Below are positions 21,696 to 29,467 of a stretch of 43,115 nt of DNA, piece by piece. The notes below the pieces were generated by a model. It saw nothing but the letters and a program-made list of their open reading frames with translations, searched no databases and was not told where the DNA came from. Origin of the DNA: Streptacidiphilus pinicola. Its GTDB lineage: Bacteria; Actinomycetota; Actinomycetes; Streptomycetales; Streptomycetaceae. Where the stretch lies: NCBI RefSeq assembly GCF_003258295.1, contig NZ_QKYN01000012.1, forward strand, positions 1-43,115, in the 5' to 3' direction. The position numbers and the translations under genes are program-made. How positions within the stretch are numbered: the first letter of the stretch is position 1; each line of letters starts with the position of its first letter.

Positions 21696-21932
21696 ATGCA
21701 GCGCACGCTGGTCAGCCTCTCCGGTCTCGTCGTCGCCGCCCTCGCCATCGGGCTCGGGGCGGGCGTGGTCAGCGGCGCCGAGGCCGACGGCCACACCGGT
21801 CACCGCGGGACGGCCCACGTGCAGCGCGCCGACGGCAAGAGCCCGACGGGCACCGGCCCCACCGCGGCCGCGACGACCCTGGCCGACGGCAAGAGCCCGA
21901 CGGGCACCGTCACCTCGGGGCCGACGGCGTGA
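21696..21932 (+). CDS. Small exported protein with two 9-residue repeats
   Basis: A 78-residue protein with a signal peptide or anchor (MQRTLVSLSGLVVAALAIGL..GVVSGAEA) and a short His/Thr/Gly-rich mature part containing ADGKSPTGT twice. The repeat is exact at DNA level over 27 bp (21828-21854 and 21882-21908). CAGGAG precedes the ATG. Its last 23 bp overlap the end of the convergent AfsR-like gene. A small repeat protein beside an AfsR homologue recalls AfsS, but AfsS is cytoplasmic and has different repeats, so this is not called an orthologue. Confidence 0.6.
   Translation: MQRTLVSLSGLVVAALAIGLGAGVVSGAEADGHTGHRGTAHVQRADGKSPTGTGPTAAATTLADGKSPTGTVTSGPTA
21828..21908 (+). repeat. 27-bp direct repeat inside the small exported protein gene
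   Basis: Bases 21828-21854 and 21882-21908 are identical and in frame, 54 bp apart, encoding two ADGKSPTGT units. Confidence 0.95.
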
Positions 21933-24900
21933 CCCGGTCCGCGGGCCGGCGGCGGCGTTCGGCCGGCACACCCAGCAACCCGAAGACCTCCTCGGCGGCG
22001 GCGGCGTGGATCCGCCGGGCGCCCTCGTCGCCCAGCCCGTCGGCGGCCGCGGCCATGCCGGCCAGCGCGTAGGCCTCCTCGATCCGGAAGCTCACCGTCG
22101 CGGCCACCTCGTAGGCCTGACTGTGCAGACGCAGTGCCTCCGCGTACTCCCCCTGACAGTGCAGCAGCCGCCCCAGGACGTTGAACGTCTTGGCCTGACG
22201 CAGCGGCGACAGGCTCTGCTCCACCTGCTCCCGCGCCCGGGCCGCGAAACCGTCGGCCAGCTCCCGGTCCCCCGAGCAGTGGGCGACCTCGGCCGACAGG
22301 GCCATCGCCAGTGCCATCAGCCCCGGTTCGTTCCGGTGCGCACACAGCTCACGCGCCTCGGCCAGACACTGTTCGGCCCCGACCAGGTCCCCCAGACCGA
22401 GCCGGGCGAGCGCCAGATCCGTCTGCGCGACCAGCGCGTTCTCGTGCCGGTCCAGACCGCCGACCAGGGCGACCGCGCGCATCGCCGCCTCCGCGGCCTC
22501 CTCGTAACGGCCCCACTGCTCGTACAGCGTGCTCAGCGCGGTCAGCGTGTCCGCCTCCGCACGGGGGCTCTCCAGCTCGCGTTCCAGCGCCACCGCCGCC
22601 TGCAGGTGTTCCAGCGCCTCGGCGAACTGCCCCAGCAGACTCTTGTACAGACCCAGCGTGCCCTGGCTGTGGGCCTCGGTGTGCCGGTCGTCGACCCGGC
22701 GGGCGAGCGCCAGGCTCTCGGAGGCGACCTCGATGCCCTCGTCGTAGCGGCCGAGCTGCCAGCAGGCGACACCCAGGTTGGCGAGGCTGACGCTCAGCAG
22801 TCCCGCGTCGCCCAGATGCCGTGCGGCCTGCACGGCCGTCCGGGTGAGCGCCGCGAACTCGTCCAGGTTCCCCTGGGCGTTGAGGTAGAAGGCGACGTTG
22901 CGGCTCAGGCAGACGGCGTGCCGGTGGTACCCGTCCGTCACCGCGCGGTCGACGACGATGGCGAGCGTCATGTGCTCCTTGGCGAACCAGGTCTGCGCGC
23001 CCTCGGCGCGGAACAGCGCCGGCTGTCGCAGCGGCGGCAGGTCCAGGCCGGTCGGCCGGCGGCTGCGGCCGGGGTAGAGCACCTCGCAGGCGGTCTCGCT
23101 GGCGGTGAGGTAGTACTCCAGCAGCCGTTTGGCGGCGGCCGCCCGCTCCTCGGCGGCCATCTCCTCGCACAGGCCGCGCGCGAAGCTGCGCACCAGGTCG
23201 TGGTACGAGTACCGGCCGACCTCCGGCTGCTGCAGCAGGTGCGCGTCGAGCAGGTGCTCCAGCTGGTCCTCGGTGTCGCGCACGTCCTCGGCCAGCACCG
23301 CCGCCGCCGAGTAGGCGTCGAACTCCCGGCCCGGGTGCAGTGACAGGGTGCGGAAGGCACGGCGGCACGACTCGGGCAGCACCTGGTAGGACAGCCGCAG
23401 GGTCGTCGCCACGCCGCGTTCGCCGGAGTTGAGCTCGTCGAGCTTGCGGTTCTCGTCGCGCAGCCGCTCGACGAGGTACTCGAGCGTCCAGGCGCGCCGG
23501 TTGCGCAGCCGGGCCGTCGCGATGCGCAGCGCCAGCGGCAGGTAGCCGCACAGGTGGGTCAGTTCCCTGGCGGCCTCCGGCTCGGCCTCGATCCGCTGCG
23601 GGCCCAGGAGTTGGGCGACCAGGCGGACGCTCTCCGAGGGTGCCAGCACATCGATGGAGATCCACTCGGCGCTGTCCAGCTCCACCAGCCGCGCCCGGCT
23701 GGTGATCAGGACCAGGCAGCCGGGGGTGGTCGGCAGCAGCCGGCTCACCAGGGCGGCGTCGGTGCCCGCGTTGTCGAGCAGCAGCAGGACCCGGCGGCCG
23801 GCCAGCACGGACTGCCACAGCAGGGTCTGGCCGACCACGTCGTCCGGGATCCGGTCCTGGGTCACGCCGAGCGCGCGCAGCAGCACCTCCAGCGCGGTGC
23901 CGATGTTGACCGGCCGCTCGTCCGGGGAGAAGCCGCGCAGGTCGAGGTAGAGCTGACCGTCCGGGTACTGGTCGGCGAGCAGATAGGCGGCGCGCACCGC
24001 GAGCGAGGTCTTGCCGGTGCCGCCCATCCCGTCGATCGCGACGATCCGGGTGCGCTGCTCGTCCGGCTGCGCCGCGGCCAGCAGGTGACGCAACTCCCTG
24101 TCGCGGCCCACGAAGTCGGCGAGGTCGAAGGGGAGCGTGCGGGGCGATCCCGCGGCCTTCGGATCCGTCGGGTCCTCGCCGGACGCGGTCGCGGTCGTCC
24201 GCGGCGCCGGGACCGGATCGGGAAGCGAGCCGGGACCGCGGGCGGACGCCGGGTCGGTATCGGGACGCGTCGGCCCCACGGGGCCCGGCGCGACGGCTGG
24301 CTTCGGTCCGGCCGGGACGGGGGCGTCCAGCTCCGGGCTCTCGACCAGGATCCTCTCGTACAGCTTGGCCACATGCGGGTCCGGGTCGATGCCGAGCTCC
24401 TCGGCCAGCTCCTCCCGCAGCCGCCCGTACTCGGCCAGCGCCTCGGCGCGGCGGCCGGAGCGGAACAGCGCCAGCATCAACTGGCCGCGCAGGTTCTCCT
24501 GGAGCGGGTGGCGCCCGGTGTACTCCCGCAGCTCCCCGATCAGCTCGGCGGACTCGCCGGCCGCCAACTGGAGCTCGAAGTACTGCTCCACGACCGCGAG
24601 ATGACGTTCCTCCATGGCACGGGCGGCGGCCTCGATCACGCCGCCGCCCCCGATGCCGAAGAGCACCGGTCCGCGCCGCAGTGCCATCGCGGAGCCGAGC
24701 AGGGCCGCGGCCTCCTCGCCGCGGCCCTGCTGGATCAGGCTTCTTGCCTGGCGGGTTCTCGTGTCGAACTCGGTGGCGTCCAGTGGGGTGTCGGCCGCGA
24801 TCGCGTAGCCGGGCCCGTCGGTGACCAGCACCCGGTTGCCGCCGGGGATCCGCCGCCGCAGGTCGGCGATCGCCTTGCGGACCTGGTGCGACGCCGTCGC

Positions 24901-25182
24901 GGGCGGCTCGTCCGGCCAGGCCGAGTCGACCAGCCGGGGCACCGTCAGCAATCGCCCCGGTTCCAACAGCAGGACGGCGAGAATACGGCGCGGGATCGGG
25001 CCGCCGAGTTCGATGCGCCGGTCGCCCGCCCAGGCCTCCAGCGGACCGAGAATGTTGAAGCGCAGTGCAGGAGGCGCCGACGGTACCGCCGATCTGTCAG
25101 CAGCTATGTCGGATATGCCACCCATGCCCATGTGCGCCCCCGCCCGAATGCCGAATCCTCCCCTGACCAGCCCCCGAATCAT
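21910..25182 (-). CDS. AfsR-like SARP regulator (DNA-binding, BTAD, NB-ARC ATPase, TPR)
   Basis: A protein of about 1090 residues. The OmpR-type winged helix begins LRFNILGPLEAWAGDRRIEL and includes SHQVRKAIADLRRRIP. The bacterial transcriptional activation domain follows (LIQQGRGEEAAALLG to LGIDPDPHVAKLYERIL). After a Pro-rich linker comes an NB-ARC/STAND ATPase with Walker A IDGMGGTGKTSLAVRA, Walker B RRVLLLLDNAG and sensor LVLITSR. TPR helices fill the C-terminal 350 residues. SARPs activate secondary-metabolite operons through direct repeats near the -35. The start is uncertain: ATG at 25182 is used, ATG at 25131 or 25125 and TTG at 25260 are alternatives. It is divergent from the XRE/NB-ARC gene and is the likely pathway activator. 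Confidence 0.9.
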   Translation of the reverse strand: MIRGLVRGGFGIRAGAHMGMGGISDIAADRSAVPSAPPALRFNILGPLEAWAGDRRIELGGPIPRRILAVLLLEPGRLLTVPRLVDSAWPDEPPATASHQVRKAIADLRRRIPGGNRVLVTDGPGYAIAADTPLDATEFDTRTRQARSLIQQGRGEEAAALLGSAMALRRGPVLFGIGGGGVIEAAARAMEERHLAVVEQYFELQLAAGESAELIGELREYTGRHPLQENLRGQLMLALFRSGRRAEALAEYGRLREELAEELGIDPDPHVAKLYERILVESPELDAPVPAGPKPAVAPGPVGPTRPDTDPASARGPGSLPDPVPAPRTTATASGEDPTDPKAAGSPRTLPFDLADFVGRDRELRHLLAAAQPDEQRTRIVAIDGMGGTGKTSLAVRAAYLLADQYPDGQLYLDLRGFSPDERPVNIGTALEVLLRALGVTQDRIPDDVVGQTLLWQSVLAGRRVLLLLDNAGTDAALVSRLLPTTPGCLVLITSRARLVELDSAEWISIDVLAPSESVRLVAQLLGPQRIEAEPEAARELTHLCGYLPLALRIATARLRNRRAWTLEYLVERLRDENRKLDELNSGERGVATTLRLSYQVLPESCRRAFRTLSLHPGREFDAYSAAAVLAEDVRDTEDQLEHLLDAHLLQQPEVGRYSYHDLVRSFARGLCEEMAAEERAAAAKRLLEYYLTASETACEVLYPGRSRRPTGLDLPPLRQPALFRAEGAQTWFAKEHMTLAIVVDRAVTDGYHRHAVCLSRNVAFYLNAQGNLDEFAALTRTAVQAARHLGDAGLLSVSLANLGVACWQLGRYDEGIEVASESLALARRVDDRHTEAHSQGTLGLYKSLLGQFAEALEHLQAAVALERELESPRAEADTLTALSTLYEQWGRYEEAAEAAMRAVALVGGLDRHENALVAQTDLALARLGLGDLVGAEQCLAEARELCAHRNEPGLMALAMALSAEVAHCSGDRELADGFAARAREQVEQSLSPLRQAKTFNVLGRLLHCQGEYAEALRLHSQAYEVAATVSFRIEEAYALAGMAAAADGLGDEGARRIHAAAAEEVFGLLGVPAERRRRPADRVTPSAPR

Positions 25183-25313
25183 AGGCCTTGTACCTGTCAC
25201 GCGGTACATCAACGGGAGCGGAACGGGAACCCGGGAACCCACACTCCCCTTGTCGGTCAACCTGGCTGAGCGCCGCGTTGCGCGGTGTCACCTGTCGCAA
25301 TGGAGGTGAACGA

Positions 25314-26564
25314 ATGAACGAGAACCTGTTGCTGCGGCTGCGACTCCAGAGCGGCATGACGCAGGAGGAGCTCTCCGAGCGCTCCGGAATCAGCGTCAGG
25401 ACCATCCGGAACTTCGAGCGCGGTCTGATCCAAAGGCCGCGCCGCAGCTCGGTGGACATGCTCCTGGACGTGCTGGATCCCGGACTGAAGGAGAAGCTGC
25501 GTTCCGCTCCCATGGACGATCTGGGCATGCCGGTGGGCATGGCCGCGGAGTGGCTCAAGCTGGTCGGGCCCGAGCCCGGCGCCTGGCGCGGCAGCCGCCC
25601 GCCGCGCTCGTCCCTGGTCGGCCGCGATCACGACGTCGAGCTGCTGGGACGGCTGGTGCTGGAGCAGCAGCTCGTCGTGATCACCGGCCCCGGCGGTGTG
25701 GGCAAGTCGCGTATCGCGCTGGCCGTCGCGGAGGCCGTGGCCACCCAGCTCCCGGACGGTGTCGCCGTCGTCGAGCTCGGCACCGTTCCGGGCGAGCGCG
25801 ACCTCGACCAGGACGCGGTCCTGGAGCTCGCCGAGCAGGCCGTGGCCGACCGACTGGGGGAGGAGACGGCGGCCGGCGGCCGCCACCGGATGCTCATGGT
25901 CCTCGACAACGCCGAGCACCTGCCGCAGGCCGGCGCGCGGCTGGTGGACCGGCTGCTGGGCCGCTTCCCCGGGATGCACGTGCTGATGACCGCCCGGCGC
26001 GCGCCGGAACTGGCCGGCGCGGTGCTGTGCGAGCTGGCGCCGCTGGCGCCGCCGGTCGCGGTCGAGCTGCTGCTGGACCGGCTGCGGAGCTGCTGCCCGG
26101 ATCTGGACCTGTCCGCGGAGGGGGAGCGGCTCACCACGCTCGTCGGCCTGCTGGACGGGCTGCCGCGCCTGATCGAGTTCGCCGCGCACCGCCTGCGCAT
26201 GGTGCCGCTGGAGTCACTGCTGACGGACGGTCAGGCCGTGCGCCTGCTCGGGTCCGGCGACGTGCGGACGCTGCCGCACCAGCGCACCCCCGAGGCCAGC
26301 CTGCGCTGGAGCCTCGCGCTGCTCGGCCCGCGCCACGAACGGCTGTTGACGCGGCTGGCCCGCGACGGCGGCGAGGCCGGTTTCCGGGTCGGCGAGCTGG
26401 AGGTCGACCCGGACGAGTTCTCCGAACTGGAGGCCGTCGGACTGCTCGCGGACCTCGCGGAGACCTCGCTGCTCCAGGTCGACCGGGGCGGCCGCTACCG
26501 GTACCGGATGCTCCGGCACGTGCGCGCCTTCCTGGACGACCCCGCGACGCTCGCGACCGCCTGA
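25314..26564 (+). CDS. XRE-type HTH regulator fused to an NB-ARC ATPase
   Basis: A 416-residue protein. The N-terminal helix-turn-helix reads LRLRLQSGMTQEELSERSGI and SVRTIRNFERG. From about 100 a STAND ATPase follows, with FxGR-like SSLVGRDHDVELL, Walker A ITGPGGVGKSRIAL, Walker B HRMLMVLDNAEHL, the MTARR sensor and a winged-helix end (MLRHVRAFLDDP). The usual C-terminal TPR or WD repeat sensor is missing, so the protein is short for this group. GGAGGTG sits 6 bp before ATG 25314. It is divergent from the AfsR-like gene, with promoters in the about 130-bp gap, and is probably a second cluster regulator. Confidence 0.87.
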   Translation: MNENLLLRLRLQSGMTQEELSERSGISVRTIRNFERGLIQRPRRSSVDMLLDVLDPGLKEKLRSAPMDDLGMPVGMAAEWLKLVGPEPGAWRGSRPPRSSLVGRDHDVELLGRLVLEQQLVVITGPGGVGKSRIALAVAEAVATQLPDGVAVVELGTVPGERDLDQDAVLELAEQAVADRLGEETAAGGRHRMLMVLDNAEHLPQAGARLVDRLLGRFPGMHVLMTARRAPELAGAVLCELAPLAPPVAVELLLDRLRSCCPDLDLSAEGERLTTLVGLLDGLPRLIEFAAHRLRMVPLESLLTDGQAVRLLGSGDVRTLPHQRTPEASLRWSLALLGPRHERLLTRLARDGGEAGFRVGELEVDPDEFSELEAVGLLADLAETSLLQVDRGGRYRYRMLRHVRAFLDDPATLATA

Positions 26565-26567
26565 GCC

Positions 26568-26629
26568 CGACACGGGAACGGCCCCGGCCCCTCGGACACC
26601 GGTCCGGGGCCGGGGCCGTTCCCGTGTCG
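26568..26629. terminator. Very strong bidirectional terminator
   Basis: A 24-bp perfect stem (26568-26591 with 26606-26629) with a 14-nt loop lies between the convergent XRE/NB-ARC and MFS exporter genes. Confidence 0.93.
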
Positions 26630-26634
26630 CGTGG

Positions 26635-27960
26635 TCACACGGCGACCGGCACCACCGACACGACCGGCGCGGCCGGCTCCTCGGTGAGCTCGACGAGCTC
26701 CTCCGCGGGCGTGGCGAGGACCCCGAGGGCGGGCGCGACCATCAGCGCCACCGTCATCGGCACCATCACGACCAGCAGCGCCAGCATCCCGCCCGGCACC
26801 CCGAACAGGGCCACGAACAGGCCGGCCAGCAGCGGGCCGCACCACTCGAGCGCGTAGGCGCCGAAGCGGTTCACCGCGGCGACGCGGCCCAGCAGCCGGT
26901 CCGGCACCAGCCGCATCACGTAGGTCATCAGCACGACGTTGACCGGCACCGTGGCCACCTGGGTCAGGCAGACCACCACGGCGATCTCCCACACCTGCGG
27001 CACCAGGGCGGTGACGGCCAGGCCGACGGTGAACACCGACACCGCGGCGCACAGCAGCGTCCGCGGCCGGAACCGGCGCACGATCGCCGGGGCGACCAGC
27101 GAGCCGACGAAGCCGCCGGCCACCGTCGTCGCACTGACCAGGCCGACCGCGGTGGCGCCGCCGCCCCGGTGTCCGACCAGCGCGATCAGCAGCAGCATGA
27201 AGGCCTGGGCCACCATGTTGAGCACCGAGGCCATCACCACGACGAAGCGCAGGAACGGCTGCCGGCGCACGAAGCGCAGGCCCGCCCCGACGTCCTGGAG
27301 CAGCGAGGTGCGCGGCGCGTCCGCGTCCCGGTCCGGACCCAGCGGGCGGCGGATGTTCAGTGCGCCCAGCGCGGCGAAGACGAAGGAGAGCGCGTCGGCG
27401 CCGAACGGCACCCAGCGGGCCAGGCCGAACAGCACCCCGCCCAGCGGCGCGCCCAGCAGCTGCGCCAGCATGTCCCGGCTCATGGCCTGGCCGTTGGCGG
27501 TGGCCAGCTGCTCCTTGGGGACGATCCGGGCCAGTGCCGGCGTGCTCGCGCCCAGCACGACGCCCGAGAGCAGGCCGCTCAGCAGCGAGGCCGCCACCAG
27601 CGGCGGCAGCGCGGGGTGGTGCCCGCGGGCGAGCACCGCCACCACGGCCAGCGCCGCCGCCTGGGCCAGCGGACCCACCGTCAGGATCGCGCGCCGGGAC
27701 ACCCGGTCGGCCAGCGCGCCGCCCCACAGGGCCGTCGCCACGACGCCCAGCAGGTTGGCGGAGCCGATCAGGCCGGCCTTGCCCACCGAGCCGGTGCTCG
27801 CGAGCACGAGCAGCGGAAAGGCGATCGTGGACACGCTCGTGCCCAGCGCCGAGAGGGTGTTGCCGGCCCACCAGCCCAGGTAGTCGCCGTTGTGCCACAG
27901 CGACCCCGGGGCCGGTTCCGCGACCCCCTCGCTCGCTGTGTCGCTCACTGATTCGGTCAC
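26635..27960 (-). CDS. MFS exporter (EntS/MFS_3-like)
   Basis: A 441-residue permease with about 12 membrane segments. After a polar leader it opens DYLGWWAGNTLSALGTSVST, has the loop 2-3 motif GGALADRVSRRAIL and RIVPKEQLATANGQAMSRD, which are typical of the MFS_3 group that includes the enterobactin exporter EntS and antibiotic resistance pumps. The start is GTG 27960 with AGGAGG 6 bp upstream; the longer frame to 28014 is unsupported. It is divergent from the P450-NRPS operon with 207 bp between starts, so a self-resistance or product-export role is likely. The C-terminus is Val/Glu/Pro-rich. Confidence 0.87.
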   Translation of the reverse strand: MTESVSDTASEGVAEPAPGSLWHNGDYLGWWAGNTLSALGTSVSTIAFPLLVLASTGSVGKAGLIGSANLLGVVATALWGGALADRVSRRAILTVGPLAQAAALAVVAVLARGHHPALPPLVAASLLSGLLSGVVLGASTPALARIVPKEQLATANGQAMSRDMLAQLLGAPLGGVLFGLARWVPFGADALSFVFAALGALNIRRPLGPDRDADAPRTSLLQDVGAGLRFVRRQPFLRFVVVMASVLNMVAQAFMLLLIALVGHRGGGATAVGLVSATTVAGGFVGSLVAPAIVRRFRPRTLLCAAVSVFTVGLAVTALVPQVWEIAVVVCLTQVATVPVNVVLMTYVMRLVPDRLLGRVAAVNRFGAYALEWCGPLLAGLFVALFGVPGGMLALLVVMVPMTVALMVAPALGVLATPAEELVELTEEPAAPVVSVVPVAV

Positions 27961-28167
27961 GGGATCCTCCTGACACGGGTGCGTGCGGTTGCGCCCACCA
28001 CCCTGGGGTCCCACCGGAGCCCCGGACCAGGCACGACCCGGCCGGGTGCCGGTCGTTGCGGCGGCATCGTTCTTGCCGGTGCCACTGCCTGGTGACGGAC
28101 CGTCGGGCGGGCTGGAATCTCCTCATCGCTCACAGCAGGGGAGCGCCGCCAAGCGGAGGTGAGAGGG

Positions 28168-29430
28168 ATGGTTGCCCAGGTGCTGGACCTCGGTGTCGAC
28201 CTGGCCGACCCGGAGACGTTCACGAGGGGCGACCTCGGGGCGTACTGGCGTCGACTGCGCCAGGAGGACCCGGTGCACTGGCACCCGGCCGCGCCGGACC
28301 GCCCGGGTTTCTGGGTGATCAGCCGGCACGCGGACCTGATGGCCGTCTACCGGGACGAGGCCCGGTTCACCTCCGAGCAGGGCAACGTCCTGGTGACGCT
28401 GCTCGCGGGCGGCGACGCGGCCGGCGGCAAGATGTGCGCCGTCACCGACGGCGCGCGCCACCGCGAGGTGCGCAACCTGCTGCTCAAGTCGTTCTCCCCG
28501 CGGGTGCTGGCGCCGATCGCCGAGCGGGTGCGGCACAACACGCTGCGCCGGGTTGCCCGCGCGGTGCTGCTGAGCGAGTGCGACTTCGCCGCCGAGGTCT
28601 CCGAGCACATTCCGATGACCACCATCTCCGACCTGCTCGGGGTGCCCGAGTCGGACCGGCCGTTCCTGGTCGACCGGGCCCAGCGCGCGCTCAGCTCGCA
28701 CACCGCGGGCCAGAGCGAGGAGGACGGCTGGAGCGCCCGCAGCGACATCCTGCTGTACTTCGCGGACCTCATGGAGGAGCGCCGCGGCCACGAGGCCGAC
28801 GACGTGATCAGCGTCCTGGCCAACGCCCGGATCAACGGCGTCCCGCTCAGCCGGGACGAGATCGTGCTCAACTGCTACAGCCTGATCCTGGGCGGCGACG
28901 AGACCAGCCGGCTCACCATGAACGACGTGGTGCACACGCTCGCCGGTGAGCGCGAGCAGTGGCGCCTGCTGCGCGAGGGCGCCGTCGGCCTGGACACCGC
29001 CTGCGAGGAGGCGCTGCGCTGGGCGACACCCGCCATGCACTTCGGCCGCCGGGCCCTGGTGGACGCGGAGTTGCACGGCCGGCTGATCCGGGCCGGGGAC
29101 ATCGTCACCGTCTGGCACTCCGCGGCCAACCGCGACGAGACCGTCTTCGCCGACCCCGACCGCTTCGACCTGGCCCGCACCCCCAACCGGCACGTCGCCT
29201 TCGGCTACGGCCCGCACTTCTGCCTCGGCGCGCACCTGGCGCGGGTGGAGATCACCGCACTGCTGGAGGCGCTGCGGCGGTTCACCAGCGAGATCGAGGT
29301 GGTGGGCGAACCCGCCAGGTTCCACTCGAACTTCCTGGCGGGGTTCAGCCGCCTCCCGGTCAGGTTCACCCGCGACAAGGCCCAGCTGTCGGCCTTCGCC
29401 GCCGAGCTGCGCGCCGACCGCGCCGCCTGA
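28168..29430 (+). CDS. Cytochrome P450 no. 1 (first gene of the NRPS operon)
   Basis: A 420-residue bacterial class P450. It has the oxygen-binding I-helix motif ILGGDETSRLTMND (Gly-Gly-Asp-Glu-Thr), the ExxR pair in EEALRWATPAMHFGRRA, and the heme loop FGYGPHFCLGAHLAR with Cys352 as the iron ligand. No ferredoxin or reductase gene is nearby, so it would use general redox partners. The layout next to an NRPS matches P450s that hydroxylate PCP-bound amino acids (NovI, P450sky type). ATG at 28168 has GGAGGT 7 bp upstream and begins the biosynthetic operon, 37 bp before the synthetase gene. Confidence 0.92.
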   Translation: MVAQVLDLGVDLADPETFTRGDLGAYWRRLRQEDPVHWHPAAPDRPGFWVISRHADLMAVYRDEARFTSEQGNVLVTLLAGGDAAGGKMCAVTDGARHREVRNLLLKSFSPRVLAPIAERVRHNTLRRVARAVLLSECDFAAEVSEHIPMTTISDLLGVPESDRPFLVDRAQRALSSHTAGQSEEDGWSARSDILLYFADLMEERRGHEADDVISVLANARINGVPLSRDEIVLNCYSLILGGDETSRLTMNDVVHTLAGEREQWRLLREGAVGLDTACEEALRWATPAMHFGRRALVDAELHGRLIRAGDIVTVWHSAANRDETVFADPDRFDLARTPNRHVAFGYGPHFCLGAHLARVEITALLEALRRFTSEIEVVGEPARFHSNFLAGFSRLPVRFTRDKAQLSAFAAELRADRAA

Positions 29431-29467
29431 CCGCCCCCTCGACAACGACGACCGGAGGAAGCCCGAA

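Noticed and set aside
27961-28167. SARP direct repeats in the MFS/P450 divergent promoter
   Set aside because: TCGTT occurs at 28053 and 28067, but the 14-bp spacing does not fit the 11- or 22-bp period of SARP sites.
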